A stretch of DNA of 64,000 nucleotides from Eucommia ulmoides (lineage: Eukaryota; Streptophyta; Magnoliopsida; Garryales; Eucommiaceae). Under the pieces are notes generated by a model. That model was not told the origin of the DNA and ran no database searches. It worked only from the letters and a program-made list of their open reading frames with translations. The stretch lies in the NCBI GenBank assembly GCA_016647705.1, contig CM028332.1, forward strand, positions 28,401,300 to 28,465,299, in the 5' to 3' direction. Shown here one piece after another: positions 11,039-23,272 of the stretch; the first letter of the stretch is position 1; each line of letters opens with the position of its first letter. The position numbers and the translations under genes are program-made.

Positions 11039-13119
11039 ATGGCTAGTGCTTCTTCTACAATCAATTTGGATGGTGACAACGATCAGACACCGGTGACCAA
11101 AAAAATTAAAACAACATCTAAAGTTTGGGATTGGTTTACAAAGTTACCATCGGATTCGAATGATCAGTTAAAAGCCAAATGCGAACATTGCTTTAAGGTA
11201 CTTTCTGCTAAAAGTACTAGTAGTACTTCACATTTGAGACATCACATGAATAAATACTGTATTAAAAGATTGAATCATGATATTAGGAATTTTACAATTC
11301 AAAGTAAATCAAAATCTGATGGAACTAAGACTTTAAGAAATTATAAATATGATCCTGCTGAACTTCGTAAAGAGATTGCAAAGATGATTGTGGTGGATGA
11401 GCGTCCGTTTAGAGCAGTTAAAGCTATAGGTTTTAGAAGTGTAATGTCTAAAGCCCGTCCTGAATTTAGGATGATGAGTAGATCTACAATTAAGAGAGAT
11501 ATTATGGCCATGTACACTATAGAAAGAGAAAAGATGCTTCTAGAGTTAAGTGCATGTCTGGGTAGCATTTATTTGACGTCTGATACATGGTTATCTCTTA
11601 CTGATGATCATTATATTTGTGTGACTGCTCATTTTATTGATAATCAATGAAAATTGCATAAAAGGATCATATGTTTTAAGCTTATACCTCATCCTTATGA
11701 TACTTTGTCAATTGAGGATGAGTTGACCTCGTGTTTGTCCCGATGGAATATTGAGAATAAGGTTTTTAGCATTACTTTGGATAACTTGTCTACAAATGAT
11801 TGTGTGGCGAGTAGAATTCAAGCACGGCTTTCCTCTAAAAAGCTTCTTCCTTGTAATGGTGCATTTTTCCATGTACATTGTTGTGCACATATTCTTAATT
11901 TGATAGTACAAGCTGGTTTTAATGTAATAAGTGATATTATTGAAAAACTTAGACTTGGAGTCAAATATGTGAAACTTTCACCTATTAGGAGAAAGAAGTT
12001 TTTTGCTCTTGCTACAAGTTTAAAGATGGATACTAGGAAGAAATTGTGTCTTAATTGTCCGACAAGGTGAAATGCTATTTATCACATGCTTGAAGTTACT
12101 CTTCACTATAAAGATACATTTTTATATTTGGGTGACCGTGATAGAAATTTCAAGTATAATTTGTTGGAGGATAAATGGGAGCGAGTAAGTGTTTTGTGCA
12201 ACTTCTTGAAGGTGTTTTATGAAGTAACATGTACCTTTTCTGGAATGAAATATCCAACTTCAAATTTGTACTTTAAAGGTGTGTGGAGAGTTCACATGAA
12301 ATTGTTGGATGTTTTGAAAGGGCCGCCTAATTTTTTGTCCGACATGGTGCATGAAATGCATTTGAAGTTCAACAAATATTGGTCGGATTATAGTTTAATC
12401 TTGTCTTGCGGTGCAATTTTAGATCCAAGGTATAAGCTTAAATTTGTTGAATATTGTTATACCAAAATATATGGTGGAGAAGCAGATCAATACATAAACA
12501 CCACTATTTCCACCCTTTATTCGTTGTTTGGCGAGTACATGAAAAAATCGAGCTCTTCTACTAGTTGTGGGTCTTTTGGCATGTCAATGGGCGAGTCTAA
12601 TCTTGTGGAAAGAACGAGCGACGAATTTGAAGATTACGCAAGATTTGAAAGTAATAGGTCTCGCCAACAAGTTGAAAAATCTCAACTAGACTTGTACTTA
12701 GAAGAACCTAATCTTGATGTGAATAGCGAGATTGAAATCTTGGAATATTGGTGTTCTTCTTCATTGAGGTATCCCGATTTGGCAAGAATGGCTCGGGATA
12801 TTTTGACTATTCCTGTATCTTCTGTTGCTTCTGAGAGAGCTTTCAGTACAGGCCGTCGAGTCATTAGTCCTTATCGATGCTTGTTGAAGTCCAAAACCAT
12901 ACAAGCTTTAATTTGTTTGCAAGATTGGTTTCTTGCTTATGATTCAACAGGTAAACGTTACAATTATTATCGACATTTGTGAATTTTATTTATGCGTGAT
13001 TTTTTATTAAAGTTAAAGTATGATATTTTTAATTCTCAAATACAGGTAAATCAGGTGTTTTAGGACAACAACTAGATGATGTTTCAAGCTCTAGCGAAGA
13101 TGACGACGATGATTATTAA
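11039..13119 (+). pseudogene. hAT transposase (RICESLEEPER/Ac type) with two internal TGA codons
   Basis: One reading frame runs from ATG 11039 (MASASSTIN) to TAA 13117-13119, spliced at 12950|13046 over a 95-bp intron (CAG|GTAAAC to ATACAG). It spans 662 codons including the stop. Residues about 26-75 form a BED zinc finger (CEHC, then HLRHHMNKYC). The middle holds the RNase H-like core with LTSDTW and ITLDNLSTND, which supply presumptive catalytic aspartates. The C-terminus has the hAT dimerisation motif (LEYWCSSSLRYPDLA, then SSVASERAFSTGRRVI) and an acidic tail SSSSEDDDDD. TGA codons at 11648-11650 and 12068-12070 sit where relatives have Trp (in W-KLHKRI and CPTRWNA); both look like G-to-A changes. 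Inactive unless read through. The intron is supported by resumption of the tail after the acceptor. Confidence 0.88.
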
Positions 13120-13132
13120 TTTTTGAGGTTTA

Positions 13133-13320
13133 TATGTGATGTTTCCTTGTTTGTTTACCTCTGCAGTTTTTTTTTTTTTTTTTTTATGTTACCCCTGCAG
13201 TTTTTTTTATGTTCACCCCCTGCAGTTTTTTTTTTTTTTTTATGTTTACACTTGTAGTTCTTTTTTTTGGATGTTTACACTTGCAGTTTTTTTTTTTTTT
13301 TTTTTTTGTGATTGTGTTTG
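13133..13320. repeat. Poly-T-rich tandem repeat in hAT 3' region
   Basis: Four to five units of about 35-45 bp alternate ATGTTTACACTTGCAG with long T runs of varying length, just after the transposase stop. Similar T runs continue to about 13475. This is low-complexity slippage-prone DNA without coding value. Confidence 0.75.
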
Positions 13321-15332
13321 ATTTGGTTTGAATGCTGTTTTTTTCTCCTTGCAGTTTTTTTTTTTTTGTTGGAATGTGAATGTGGCCTTTTTTGGTTGTA
13401 GAAATGCATGGTAATGAATATGTTTGTGTAGATGAATCTTGTAGCAAATGTACTATCTGCAAATTTTTTTTTTGGTTTGAATGTGATTGTATTTGATTTG
13501 GGTTGATTTGGTTTGAAAAAAAAAAATAATTATAGGGCCGGCCCGGCCCCAGGGTTGGGCTAGGGCCCTAATTATTTTGATAGGGCCGGGCTTGGGAATA
13601 AAAATAAGGCCCGAACTTAGGGCCGGGCACTTTTTTGTAATATCCTACCTAAAGCCCGGCCCGGCCCATGACCAACCCTACTTAAAACCAATTTGATCCA
13701 AAAATCATTTTTCACTTTTAAAACCAACTTGATCTAAAAATCATTTTCCACATTTAAAACCAACTTGAACCAAATACATCGCAAAATCATCCATTTTAAA
13801 TAAACACATTTTTCACAATTTATATGAAAATAAAATTTGTAAATTTATATAGAAGACAACACACTCACCTCGATTTTTCGCACTACAAAACTAGCACCGT
13901 CTAAAACCTACCGGGATGCTGGTGCTTGCGAACCTAATAGCGATAGGCCTAAATTAATATTTTATTTAAAATGACCTAACATGCAATACAGGCACTAAAT
14001 TTCATAATTCCCCATTCCTCAAATTTTAATCTAAAAAATTTATTATCTCGTCCGTTTTACTACGTTAATATTTATTGCACCAATTTATTTAGATTAGCGG
14101 GTAATAAAATATTATTACAATTTTGAAATTTACTATCACGATTGCGAAACGTTTAATACTAACAACTTAATTTAACGAAATTAATACTCGATTCAAATTT
14201 TACTTGTTTCGAATCGCTCGTAGGCAGAGAAGTTGAATTTTTGGATTTTGATTTTGATTTGATTTTCCCTTCTATTTTCTACGCTTGGACTCACCGTCGT
14301 GGCCGTCACCTTACCGCCACGGCGATACGCCACCGCTGCGGCAATGCTACAGCTGTTCTGTTTCTGCTTGATAGATCTTCACCGCCACAACGGACGATTT
14401 TTTATTTTTTTTTTGTTCTGGTTTTCTAGTTTTCAACCATATCTCTCTCTCCTCTATTTCTGTTTGGTTTTAGCTGACACTCTCATTCCTTCCCTTACTG
14501 TCACCGATCGCCGGCGACCTCACACCCACACATCCCTGCGATTACCGGCCCTATTGGCTCCTGTTAATCGACACGCACACCTCTAAATTGCCACAGCCGG
14601 CTGACGACCGAACAACCGACCACCCTCGCACACAACAATACACACGCACACAGTCGTCGCTAGAACACAAACATGAATGACACTCACATACATCCACTAA
14701 CGATGTCTCACCACCAGCAACCACACAACCGACCACACATACACATACAATCGCCGATCATTCACCCATACCGTCGACGATCAATGACCCATACACTACA
14801 ACAGCAGAACAGAGCATACACACACACACGGCCAAACACACACGCATACACACAGTGATCGGACTAAACACAGAAACCCACCGGAGACACACTCAACTCC
14901 GGCCGGCCCTCTTCTCTATCTTTTCTCTTCTTTTTATATTGTTGTGAAGTGTGTGTGCATGAATGGTATATATATATATGCATGAGAGGGTGGCTTAATG
15001 TGATGCCATGTTTTTTTCCCCTGTTTTTTTTTTTTTCCTTTGATCTTATCACTTAATATGTGTGTGTGTGTGTGTATATTAATTTTTTTCTCAAATTACA
15101 TTAATCTCCCCTACATTTATTTAAGTTATCATTTAAACCAAAAGTTTAAAATTAATATTTCTAAAATTGCTAATTGACCCCTAAAATTTTTAAATTAAAT
15201 TAGAAATGACACATTCTACTCTGTTATTTTTTAAATATTCTAAAATGCAACTAATTATTATGCGTTCACAGAATTTTGGGTCTTACAACCCTTCCCATCT
15301 AAAAGAAATTTCGTCCTGAAATTTTAGTTACC

Positions 15333-16229
15333 TTAACCGAACACGTGTGGATATTTATCTCTCATTTCATCTTCTCGTTCCCACGTCGCTTCCTCTACGG
15401 AATGATTGTGCCACAACACTTCCACTAATGGAATCGTTTTCGTCCGTAACACCTGATTTTTATGACTCAGAATCTGGACTGACTCCTCAACGTATGTCAA
15501 ATCTTCCAACTCGATTGGTTGAGAAGTCAACATATGTGAAGGATTTGGCACATATTTCCTAAGCATCGATACGTGAAAAATGTCGTGTAATCTGGATAAT
15601 TTTGATGGTAAGGCAAGTCAATAAACTGTCGTACCAACCCATTCTAAAATCGCGTATGACCCGATATATCTCGGACCTAACTTTCCTTCCTTCCCGAACC
15701 TCATTATGCCCTTCCACGGAGATATACGCAAAAATACATGATCGCCTACTTTAAATTCCAACTTTCGTTTACGCCTGTTAGCATAACTCTTTTGCCGACT
15801 CTAAACAACTTTTAATCTTTCCTAAATCCCTTTCACCTTGTTTGCCGTCATTTGGGCTATATCTAGCATTAGTAGTTTTCATTCCCCCACTTCAGTTCAG
15901 TCTGTTCGACTGGAGTCCCGCATTTCCTGCTATACAATGCTTCATACGGGACTATTTCGATTATTGAATGATAGCTGTTATTGTATATAAATTTCATTAA
16001 CGTTAAATAATCACCCCAATTTCCAAGAAATTCTAGAACACAACCCCTTGACACATCCTACAATGTCTGTATCGTACACTCTGATTGCCCGTCAATCTAA
16101 GGATAAAAGGTGGTACTGAATTTCAGCTTGGTACCTAAAGTAGTTTGGAGACTCGGCCAGAGTGGAGAAGTAAGTCTTGGAGCTCTATCCGATACTATTG
16201 AAACCGGCACACCAGGTAGTCTAACGACC
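15333..16229 (-). pseudogene. Gypsy pol 3' end: integrase C-terminal part and chromodomain-like tail (fossil)
   Basis: Minus-strand remnants at 15869-16054 (LEFLGNWGDYLTLMKFIYNN, then YEALYSRKCGTP) match the integrase core end of chromovirus gypsy elements. Those at 15333-15566 (VEVLWHNHSVEEATWERED) match the chromodomain-like tail. They belong to the 8938-35375 element and are cut off on the upstream side by the nested gypsy at 16235. Broken. Confidence 0.85.
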
Positions 16230-16234
16230 CTGTC

Positions 16235-17657
16235 TGTAAGACCTTAATCATAGCATGTACGTCATTTTAGTTGTATTTTAGAGTAATTGGAAAAAATTCG
16301 GAATGAAACTAGGACAATTAAAAATTCAAATAAAAAGTCTAGGGGTCAAATTGAAAATATAGAAATATTTATTCTAAACTTTGGGATTTCAAATTGTCAC
16401 TTAAATTATAAACTAAAAATTTTGAGGGTTCAAATTGCGATTTAAGGAAATTGTGAATAGTACATTGGGCTAAAATAAGGATGTAAAGGAGTTAGGGGGA
16501 GAAAAGAGTAATAAAACAAAAGTTTTTAAAAGCACATATTATACATATACATATGTGTGTGAATTGTGCTTGCCGGCCGAACTGAACCGAAGCAGAGAGA
16601 CGAGTGAGACCGGCGACGTGGCAAGACTAAATCAAACCTCCACCCACTTAGTTCATGCATATAAATACCAACATCATGAGTGAAGATCTAAAAAGGGGAC
16701 AAAATCCGAAGGAATTTCAGAAAAATCTAGAGAGAGAGAAGGAGGATCGGAAAGGGGTTCGTGATCGACGGAATGAAGGGATTTTGTCTGATCAGTCGGC
16801 ATTTGTGGGTGTGAGAGGGTGTAATTATAGTTGTTGTGTTCAGATGTGAGGATGTGTAGGGTTGCTGCTCGGGATCGTTGACGGTGGAAAGTTCTCCAGC
16901 GAGGCAGTGTGTTCCGATTACAGGGGTGTATGTGTGCACGTGGGTGTTCCGATTCAACGTACATGTGAGTGGGGTGATCGTCGGTGAGCTATATGGGTGG
17001 TGGTCGCCGGAGTTGGCAAGGAGAAAAGAGAGAGAAATGATCGACGGTGACGAGTTCGATTGCCGTCATTGGTGAGTTCGTCGTTGTTTTTTCGGCGACT
17101 GCGCATGTGTGGGTATGGGATGTATTCGGCGTTGTGTGTGCGTGTGCATGAACGTTGACGGTGAAGATTGGCGGGAGGAGTGAGAGCTTGGCCGGCGTAG
17201 AGGTGGTCCGGCGGAATGCTCCAAACTGGAAAAAAAAAAAAAAAAAGAAATTACAAAAACAACCCTAATAAAATTCAAAATTCATCCCGGGGCCCGTGAA
17301 TGTTTCGGAACAGGTTTGCAGGCACCGAAGTTTCGGTAGAGAGTAGTCAGTAAAAGCTTTTGGGAATGGACCACGAGGTACAATGGCTAGGAGTCGATCC
17401 CCTACTGGCATTAGGTAGAGCTACGTGATAGAGTCATATAGGCGTTTGAGAGAAGCTGACAAAGGCGAACCTATAAAAGGTTCATGGATAAATACTTTTT
17501 ATTAGTAAAATTTCGGGACGGGTGTGTCCCCCATAATAGATGTTTGTATTATACGGTAGGTGTATATTGTCATTCATTTGGTTATTTGGGTATTGGTGAT
17601 ATTATGTTGTAGTCACGCCAGCCTCAGGATGACGGGTGTCCGGGACGGGTTGTGACA
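16235..17657 (+). repeat. 5' LTR of inner gypsy
   Basis: 1423 bp, TG to CA, pairing with 21841-23267. A TATAAATA box at 16660-16667 (copy at 22266-22273 in the 3' LTR), followed about 10 bases on by CAACATCATGAG, is the likely promoter of the element. The right third is rich in GTGTGTG-type repeats. Confidence 0.93.
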
Positions 17658-20600
17658 ATTTTGGTATCAGAGCCTAGGTTATAGGTTCTGTAGACTTGTC
17701 AGGAAATGTGTCGGTACAAGACCATGAAATAGGAGGACGTGCCAGTCTTCTAGTCATTAGGGGACATAAGATAGGGTGTCAATAGGTGAGCTTGGTATGT
17801 GAGTATTAGGTCTTTAATTTTATTAGTTTGTGCATTGGCAGGGTGCATGGAGGGTTGTCTTTTTGGCAAGCAGCGATATGACCACGTGGTGATATTGCTA
17901 GGAGGGATGTATTTCACAAGATAAGAAGGCTAAGTTAGACAAACAACAAATTACGTCGTTATCAATATACTAGATGATATGGTAGAATACACTTAAGTCG
18001 AAATAAGAAATCACATTCAAAGGGAGTAAAATCGCTTTCTAGGCAATCTGAAAGGAAACTGTGACGTTACTGGACAAGAATATAATTTGGTAGCACTTTT
18101 TAGATTGATCAATAGACAAAGTAACAGTTGTGGCATGTAGCAAGGTAATATGAAATGATATACAAGAAGTAGCCGAGGATTGTGGATCTAAGAAGATAGT
18201 AGGTATGTGTAGATATAATCCATTGGAATGAGTAATATAGAGTTGCGGGTGGAGTCAAATTTGGGATGAATAAAAGTATGTAATGTTGGGAAGGCATATC
18301 TAGTACCTCAGTTAGTCTGATAGTGGGTTTAGGAGGTTAGAAAAATGTTAAAGAAAGGATATCACAAGTCAGTACGCAGATGCTGTTCAAACAAGTTTCG
18401 GCAGTGGATATTGAAATAGCTAGGGATTTTCCCTATGTAGTTTCAAGAAGGGACATGGTGCTTGTAAGCGTGATTTGTATTTGTGGTTGCTGTTAAATAA
18501 GTTTCATAATTATAAGGAGGTGAACGTTCGGTACATAAGTTGGTTAAGCATACTGGTGTTAATGAATGTGGGAAATTGAGATTTGAAATTATAATCTTGG
18601 GACTTTAAAAGTGATTGCTATGGGATAGGAAAAATTGAGTGGATTAATTTAAGTCGATGATTGATTGCATTTAGTTGAATTTGAATAATTTGGGGTGGTG
18701 TATAAAAAAATAAAAATAAAAATAAAAATAAAAATAAATAAATAAATAAATAAAATAAAAATAAATTAATTGTTGGATATTGGGAATTGGAGTAAGTTTG
18801 TTTGTGGTTTAGGAAGTTTTAATAGAAGAAGAAGTCGTCACAATAAATTAGAATATCAACCAATGATTTATGTAGACCTGGTGTATGTTTCCATAAAGAT
18901 CCGGTGTTGGTAACGTAAAAGTTAGAATGGATAGGTTGTTAAATCGATTGCAACAAATAGGGTGTCAGATTTTTGAGTAGGGTATTTGTAATCAAAGAGT
19001 AGAGACTGTGACGTGGTAAAACGGTGATCTGGTCGAAAGTAGAGAAGAGCATGTTGAATATCTCCAGAATGTGTTACTAAGATGGTGACTAGTGCAGTAA
19101 ATACGACTAGTGCTCTTAAGGCATAGCATTCAAGTGAATCCAAAGGAAGTCGAAGTGGTGGATTGACGGAATATAGAAAAGGCCGAGAACATGTGACTGG
19201 AATTCGAAACTTTTTGGAACTAGTAGAGATCGTATTCGTCCTAACGTTTACTAATGTTTGTGTCAAGTTGAGATCTTTGTAAGCCTATTAGGCAATTGGT
19301 CGGATAACCACTCTAATTGAGCTTATAAATATGAAGTTGATATTTATCGATTGTAGGGTAGAAGCGCAGAAGTAGATGTCCAATTGGAAACGATTAGAGT
19401 GGAAGGGAATGATGATGGTCACAGTGCTGACTATAGCAAGTATTTCGGGTCAAAAATTGGTGAGTTGATTGTTCATATTAACTTATGGGTTAAGTTAAGG
19501 CCCTTGTAAGTTTAGTGGGCGGCTGGTCAGATGGTAATGCTGTTCGGTATTGATTTTTACCGTGGTTTAGACATGTAAAGGTAGGATGTCCAGCTAAAAA
19601 AGTTTAGCAAGGCAGTGGATATTGACTGTAGAGCTGATTAGCATGTCTGAAGGAATGATGAAGTTTGGGAATTTGAATTAAAATGTGTAGGGTTGATAAT
19701 GCCAATTTACAGATGAGACCTTAAAAAGAAGTGCATAGAATAAGATATGCAATACCCCAATAATATTAACTATATTGTAATGGCGTAAGTATGATTAGTA
19801 GGTTGGAATGGAAATGGAAAATCACGGCATTTGTTATTCGGTGATTTGTTAGTCAAGTTAAGGTCGAGAAGTAACGAAATCTCTAGGTGGGCTATGGTAG
19901 CCTTGACCTATACCAGAAAAGCAAAGGGAGAGTAGTTCGAGGAGTGTTTCCCTGATGTGCATGTCCAATATATGTATATATATTGATAGGATTGTTTGAT
20001 TGCGTGATGCACCAATTTAATGCAAACATTAAAATTAAGTTGGGACAGGATATTCTTTTAAAAATCAAAAGGGATAAGGACTAGTAATTCTATGAATTTT
20101 ATTAATTGGTTATTCGAAATCTTGGAACTAGAATTCTGAAATCATAGGTGTTGTCTCCATATGGTGATCTGGACAATAATTGTTATCAAAGTCAAATAAG
20201 TCGTCAGTGTATGAACAATCCGTAGGGGAAACTGTAGTATCAGGAGCTGATAGTTATTTGAACATGCGGGTTAAAATTTTCCATACTCCTTTAGTTGCCC
20301 AAGCGGAAGTTGATACCTTGTTCCAATCATGGATAAATGGTTTATCAGGAAATACGATTCAAGTGTTGGAAGATATGTTGAGGGGTTGTGTCGTGGAAAT
20401 TTCTGGTAAGGGGGATGATTGTGCAACGTTAATAAAATCTGTTTATGCTAATAACTATCTTGTCGTCAATCGTGGTGGCATCGCATAAAGTGTTATATGA
20501 AAGGATACATGATTCCGATCTGATAGACTGAACTGAGATAGGAAAACGAAACTTCTGCGGGATTTAAAAATAGCCCGATGTGACTACTTTTTACTGAAAA

Positions 20601-21840
20601 TTAGAAGTTATTGAGATGTTACGGGGATAAGGAGAATTTAAAGTATCCTTGAGCTGATATGTATACATGATATAATATTTTACAGTTAGTAGCTAGTAAT
20701 TATTAGAATGTATCGATTTCGTTGTGACGGAGGTGTACCTATGTCCTTCGAGTCGTATACATACGTGGATATATGTTTGAAGCATGTTAGGCAGGTGGAA
20801 ACGAACTTGAACCACGTGACCATGTCAGGGAGTTGGTAAAATGTGGAGGCATGAAAGGAATTCTTAGGGATTATTTGTTTAATATAATTGAGTTGTAGTT
20901 AGGAGAATTGGTTATATTTAGGTATTATGAAAGATATCGATATGAGTACTAAAGAGTTGAGATAGGTATCGAGGTTAATGATAGTTGAGTTATCTGTGCT
21001 TATGAGATTGGTGGCAATTATTATTAGGTTAAATGTTGAATGGAAAATATAGTGGCAACGGGCGACTAGAAAATGTCGGATGAAATGGATAAGTGCCGGT
21101 TACGACGGGTTGAAATAGACTCACTGTACTGAAATATTTTCAGCATATAGTGTTATTACTGATTTTGATTTTATCAGAGTAGCACAGTGAAAGTAGTTAG
21201 GAATATGAGATCCTTTGACAGTGAGTTATCCGTGTTAAGTGTAACCGACCAAGTGCACCTTGTTTGTTAGATGGTTATGATTTGACAAAAAGTTGTTGGT
21301 TGTAAATTTTGGGCGATTTGGGATGACGAGACCATATATGGGAAACAGTGGTTCTAGAATCACATGAGATGAGTATAACTTTGTGATGCGACTTTGACGT
21401 ATTAGTAGCCTGACGAAAATTAATGAGGTTCAGAAGGAAAAGGAAGTTAAGTCCAAGGTACATCGGACCATATAGAATTTTAGATTGGGTGGGCACGACA
21501 GCGTATGAACTTGCGTTACCGCCAGAATTATCTCGACTACACGACGATCTCTATGAATCGATGCTTTGGAAATATGTGTCAGACCCTTCTCATGTGTTGA
21601 TTTCGCAGCCGATCAAGTTGGAAACAGATTTGATCTACGAGGAAGAGCCAGTTCAAATCCTAAGTTGTAAAGATTAGGTGTGCGAATGAAAACGATTATG
21701 TTAGTTAAGGTGTTATGGCGCAATCATGCAGTGGAAGATGCGACATAAGAGCGAGAAGATGAGATGAGGAACAGATACCCGCATTTATTCGACTAAGGTA
21801 ATAAAATTTTGGGACAAAATTTCTTTTAGCAGGGAAGAGT
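17658..21840 (+). other. Interior of inner gypsy, mostly non-coding
   Basis: It begins with the primer binding site at 17662-17675. Over about 4.2 kb I find only faint pol traces: 20180-20488 (VLEDMLRGCVVEISGK, an integrase-like phrase) and 21423-21677 (KLSPRYIGPYRILDWVG, an integrase C-terminal and pre-chromodomain motif, then LPPELSRLHDDLYESMLWKY). An (AAAAT)n/(AAAT)n tract lies at 18703-18768. The rest has no recognisable protein similarity. Broken. Confidence 0.75.
18703..18768. repeat. (AAAAT)n / (AAAT)n microsatellite
   Basis: About 65 bases of AAAAT and AAAT units inside the inner gypsy. Simple repeat, no other signal. Confidence 0.85.
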
Positions 21841-23267
21841 TGTAAGACCTTAATCATAGCATGTACGTCATTTCAGTTGTATTTTAGAGTAATTGGAAAA
21901 AATTCGGGATGAAACTAGGACAATTAAAAATTCAAATAAAAAGTCTAGGGGTCAAATTGAAAATATAAAAATATTTATTCTAAACTTTGGGATTTCAAAT
22001 TGTCACTTAAATTATAAACTAAAAAATTTGAGGGTTCAAATTGCGATTTAAGGAAATTGTGAATAGTACATTGGGCTAAAATAAGGATGTAAAGAAGTTA
22101 GGGGGAGAAAAGGGTAATAAAACAAAAGTTTTTAAAAACACATATTATACATATACATATGTGTGTGAATTGTGCTTGCCGGCCGAACTGAACCGAAGCA
22201 GAGAGACAAGTGAGACCGGCGACGTGGCAAGACTAGATCAAACCTCTACCCACTTAGTTCATGCATATAAATACCAACATCATGAGTGAAGATCTAAAAA
22301 GGGGATGAAATCCGAAGGAATTTCAGAAAAATCTAGAGAGAGAGAAGGAGGATCGGAGGGGGGTCCGTGATCGACGGCAAGAAAGGATTTTGTCTGATCA
22401 GCCGGCGATTGTGGGTGTGAGAGGGTGTAATTATAGTTGTTGTGTTCAGATGTGAGGGTGTGTAGGGTTGTTGATCGGGATCGCTGACGGTGGAGGGTTC
22501 TCCGGTGAGGTAGTGTGTTCAGGTTACAGGGGTGTGTGTGTGCACGTGGGTGTTCGGATTCAATGTACATGTGAGTGGGGGTGATCGTCGGTGAGCTATA
22601 TGGGTGGTGGTCGCCGGAGTTGGCAAGAAGAGAAGAGAGAGAGAGGATCAGCGGTGACGGGTTCGATTACCGCCGTTGGTGAGTTCGTCGTTGTTCCTCC
22701 GGCGACTGCGCATGTGTGGGTATGAGATGTATTCGGAGTTGTGTGTGCGTGTGCATGAACGTTGGCAGTGAAGGTTGGTGGGAGGAGTGAGAGCTCGGCC
22801 TACGTAGAGGTGGTCCGGCAGAATGCTCCAAACTGAAACCGAACAGAAAAAAAAATAAAATTACAAAAACAACCCCAATAAAATTCAAAATTCATCCCGG
22901 GGCCCGTGAACGTATCGGAACAGGTTTGCAGGCACCGGAGTTTTGGTAGAGAGTAGTTAGTAAAAGCTTTTGGAAACAGACCACGAGGTACAACGACTAG
23001 GAATCGGTCCCCTACTGGCACTATGTAGAACTACGTGATGGAGTCATATAGGCGTTTGAGAGAAGCTGGCAAAGGAGAACCTATAAAAGGTTCATGGATA
23101 AATACTTTTTGTTAGTAAAATTTCGGGATGGGTATGTCCCCCATAATAGATGTTTGTATTATACGGTGGGTGTATATTGTCATTCATTTGGTTATTTGGG
23201 TATTGGTGATATCATGTTGTAGTCATGCCAGCCTCGGGATGACGGGTGTCCGGGACGGGTTGTGACA
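21841..23267 (+). repeat. 3' LTR of inner gypsy
   Basis: 1427 bp, the near-identical partner of 16235-17657, ending TGTGACA immediately before the second CTGTC target copy. Confidence 0.93.
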
Positions 23268-23272
23268 CTGTC

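Larger units (their letters stand above)
10116..13680 (+). mobile_element. hAT DNA transposon, nearly whole, in gypsy LTR
   Basis: A 3565-bp element with perfect 8-bp target copies CTTAAAAC at 10108-10115 and 13681-13688. Its ends are inverted repeats (TAGGGATGGTCATGGGC on the left, TAGGGTTGGTCATGGGC as the complement of the right end; 1 mismatch in 17). Both subterminal regions (10135-10300 and 13530-13670) are packed with GGGCCGGGC and GGCCCGG motifs, as expected for transposase-binding arrays. The interior carries a plus-strand transposase gene of two exons (11039-13119). The opposite LTR of the host gypsy lacks this segment, which confirms the boundaries. It is autonomous in structure, but the transposase frame has two internal TGA codons. 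Confidence 0.95.
8938..15287 (-). repeat. 3' LTR of the gypsy element, enlarged by a hAT insertion
   Basis: Aligns with 32900-35375 along its length apart from the hAT at 10116-13680 and length differences near its right end. It begins TATCACATCCC (the other copy begins TGTCAC) and ends GGTCTTACA. Without the hAT it is about 2.78 kb, against 2.48 kb for the other copy. A purine-rich tract, read on the minus strand, follows at 15288-15300. It includes two internal tandem-repeat blocks. Confidence 0.9.
16235..23267 (+). mobile_element. Inner gypsy element with 1.42-kb LTRs, in integrase region of the outer gypsy
   Basis: A 7033-bp plus-strand element with target copies CTGTC at 16230-16234 and 23268-23272. 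LTRs at 16235-17657 and 21841-23267 both run TGTAAGACC to GTTGTGACA. A tRNA-Met-type primer site (TGGTATCAGAGCCT) is at 17662-17675, and a purine-rich tract (GCAGGGAAGAGT) abuts the 3' LTR. By eye about 7 differences in the first 320 LTR bases, so a fairly young insertion, roughly one to two million years at usual plant rates. The interior is poor in coding sequence: only an integrase-like patch (20180-20488) and a pol tail (21423-21677) are recognisable. Its tail resembles that of the element it hit, so they are related chromoviruses. Broken, or a non-autonomous type. Confidence 0.93.

Noticed and set aside
13133-13475. Short secreted-peptide-like frames rich in Phe
   Set aside because: They are poly-T runs read as Phe within the 3' region of the hAT.
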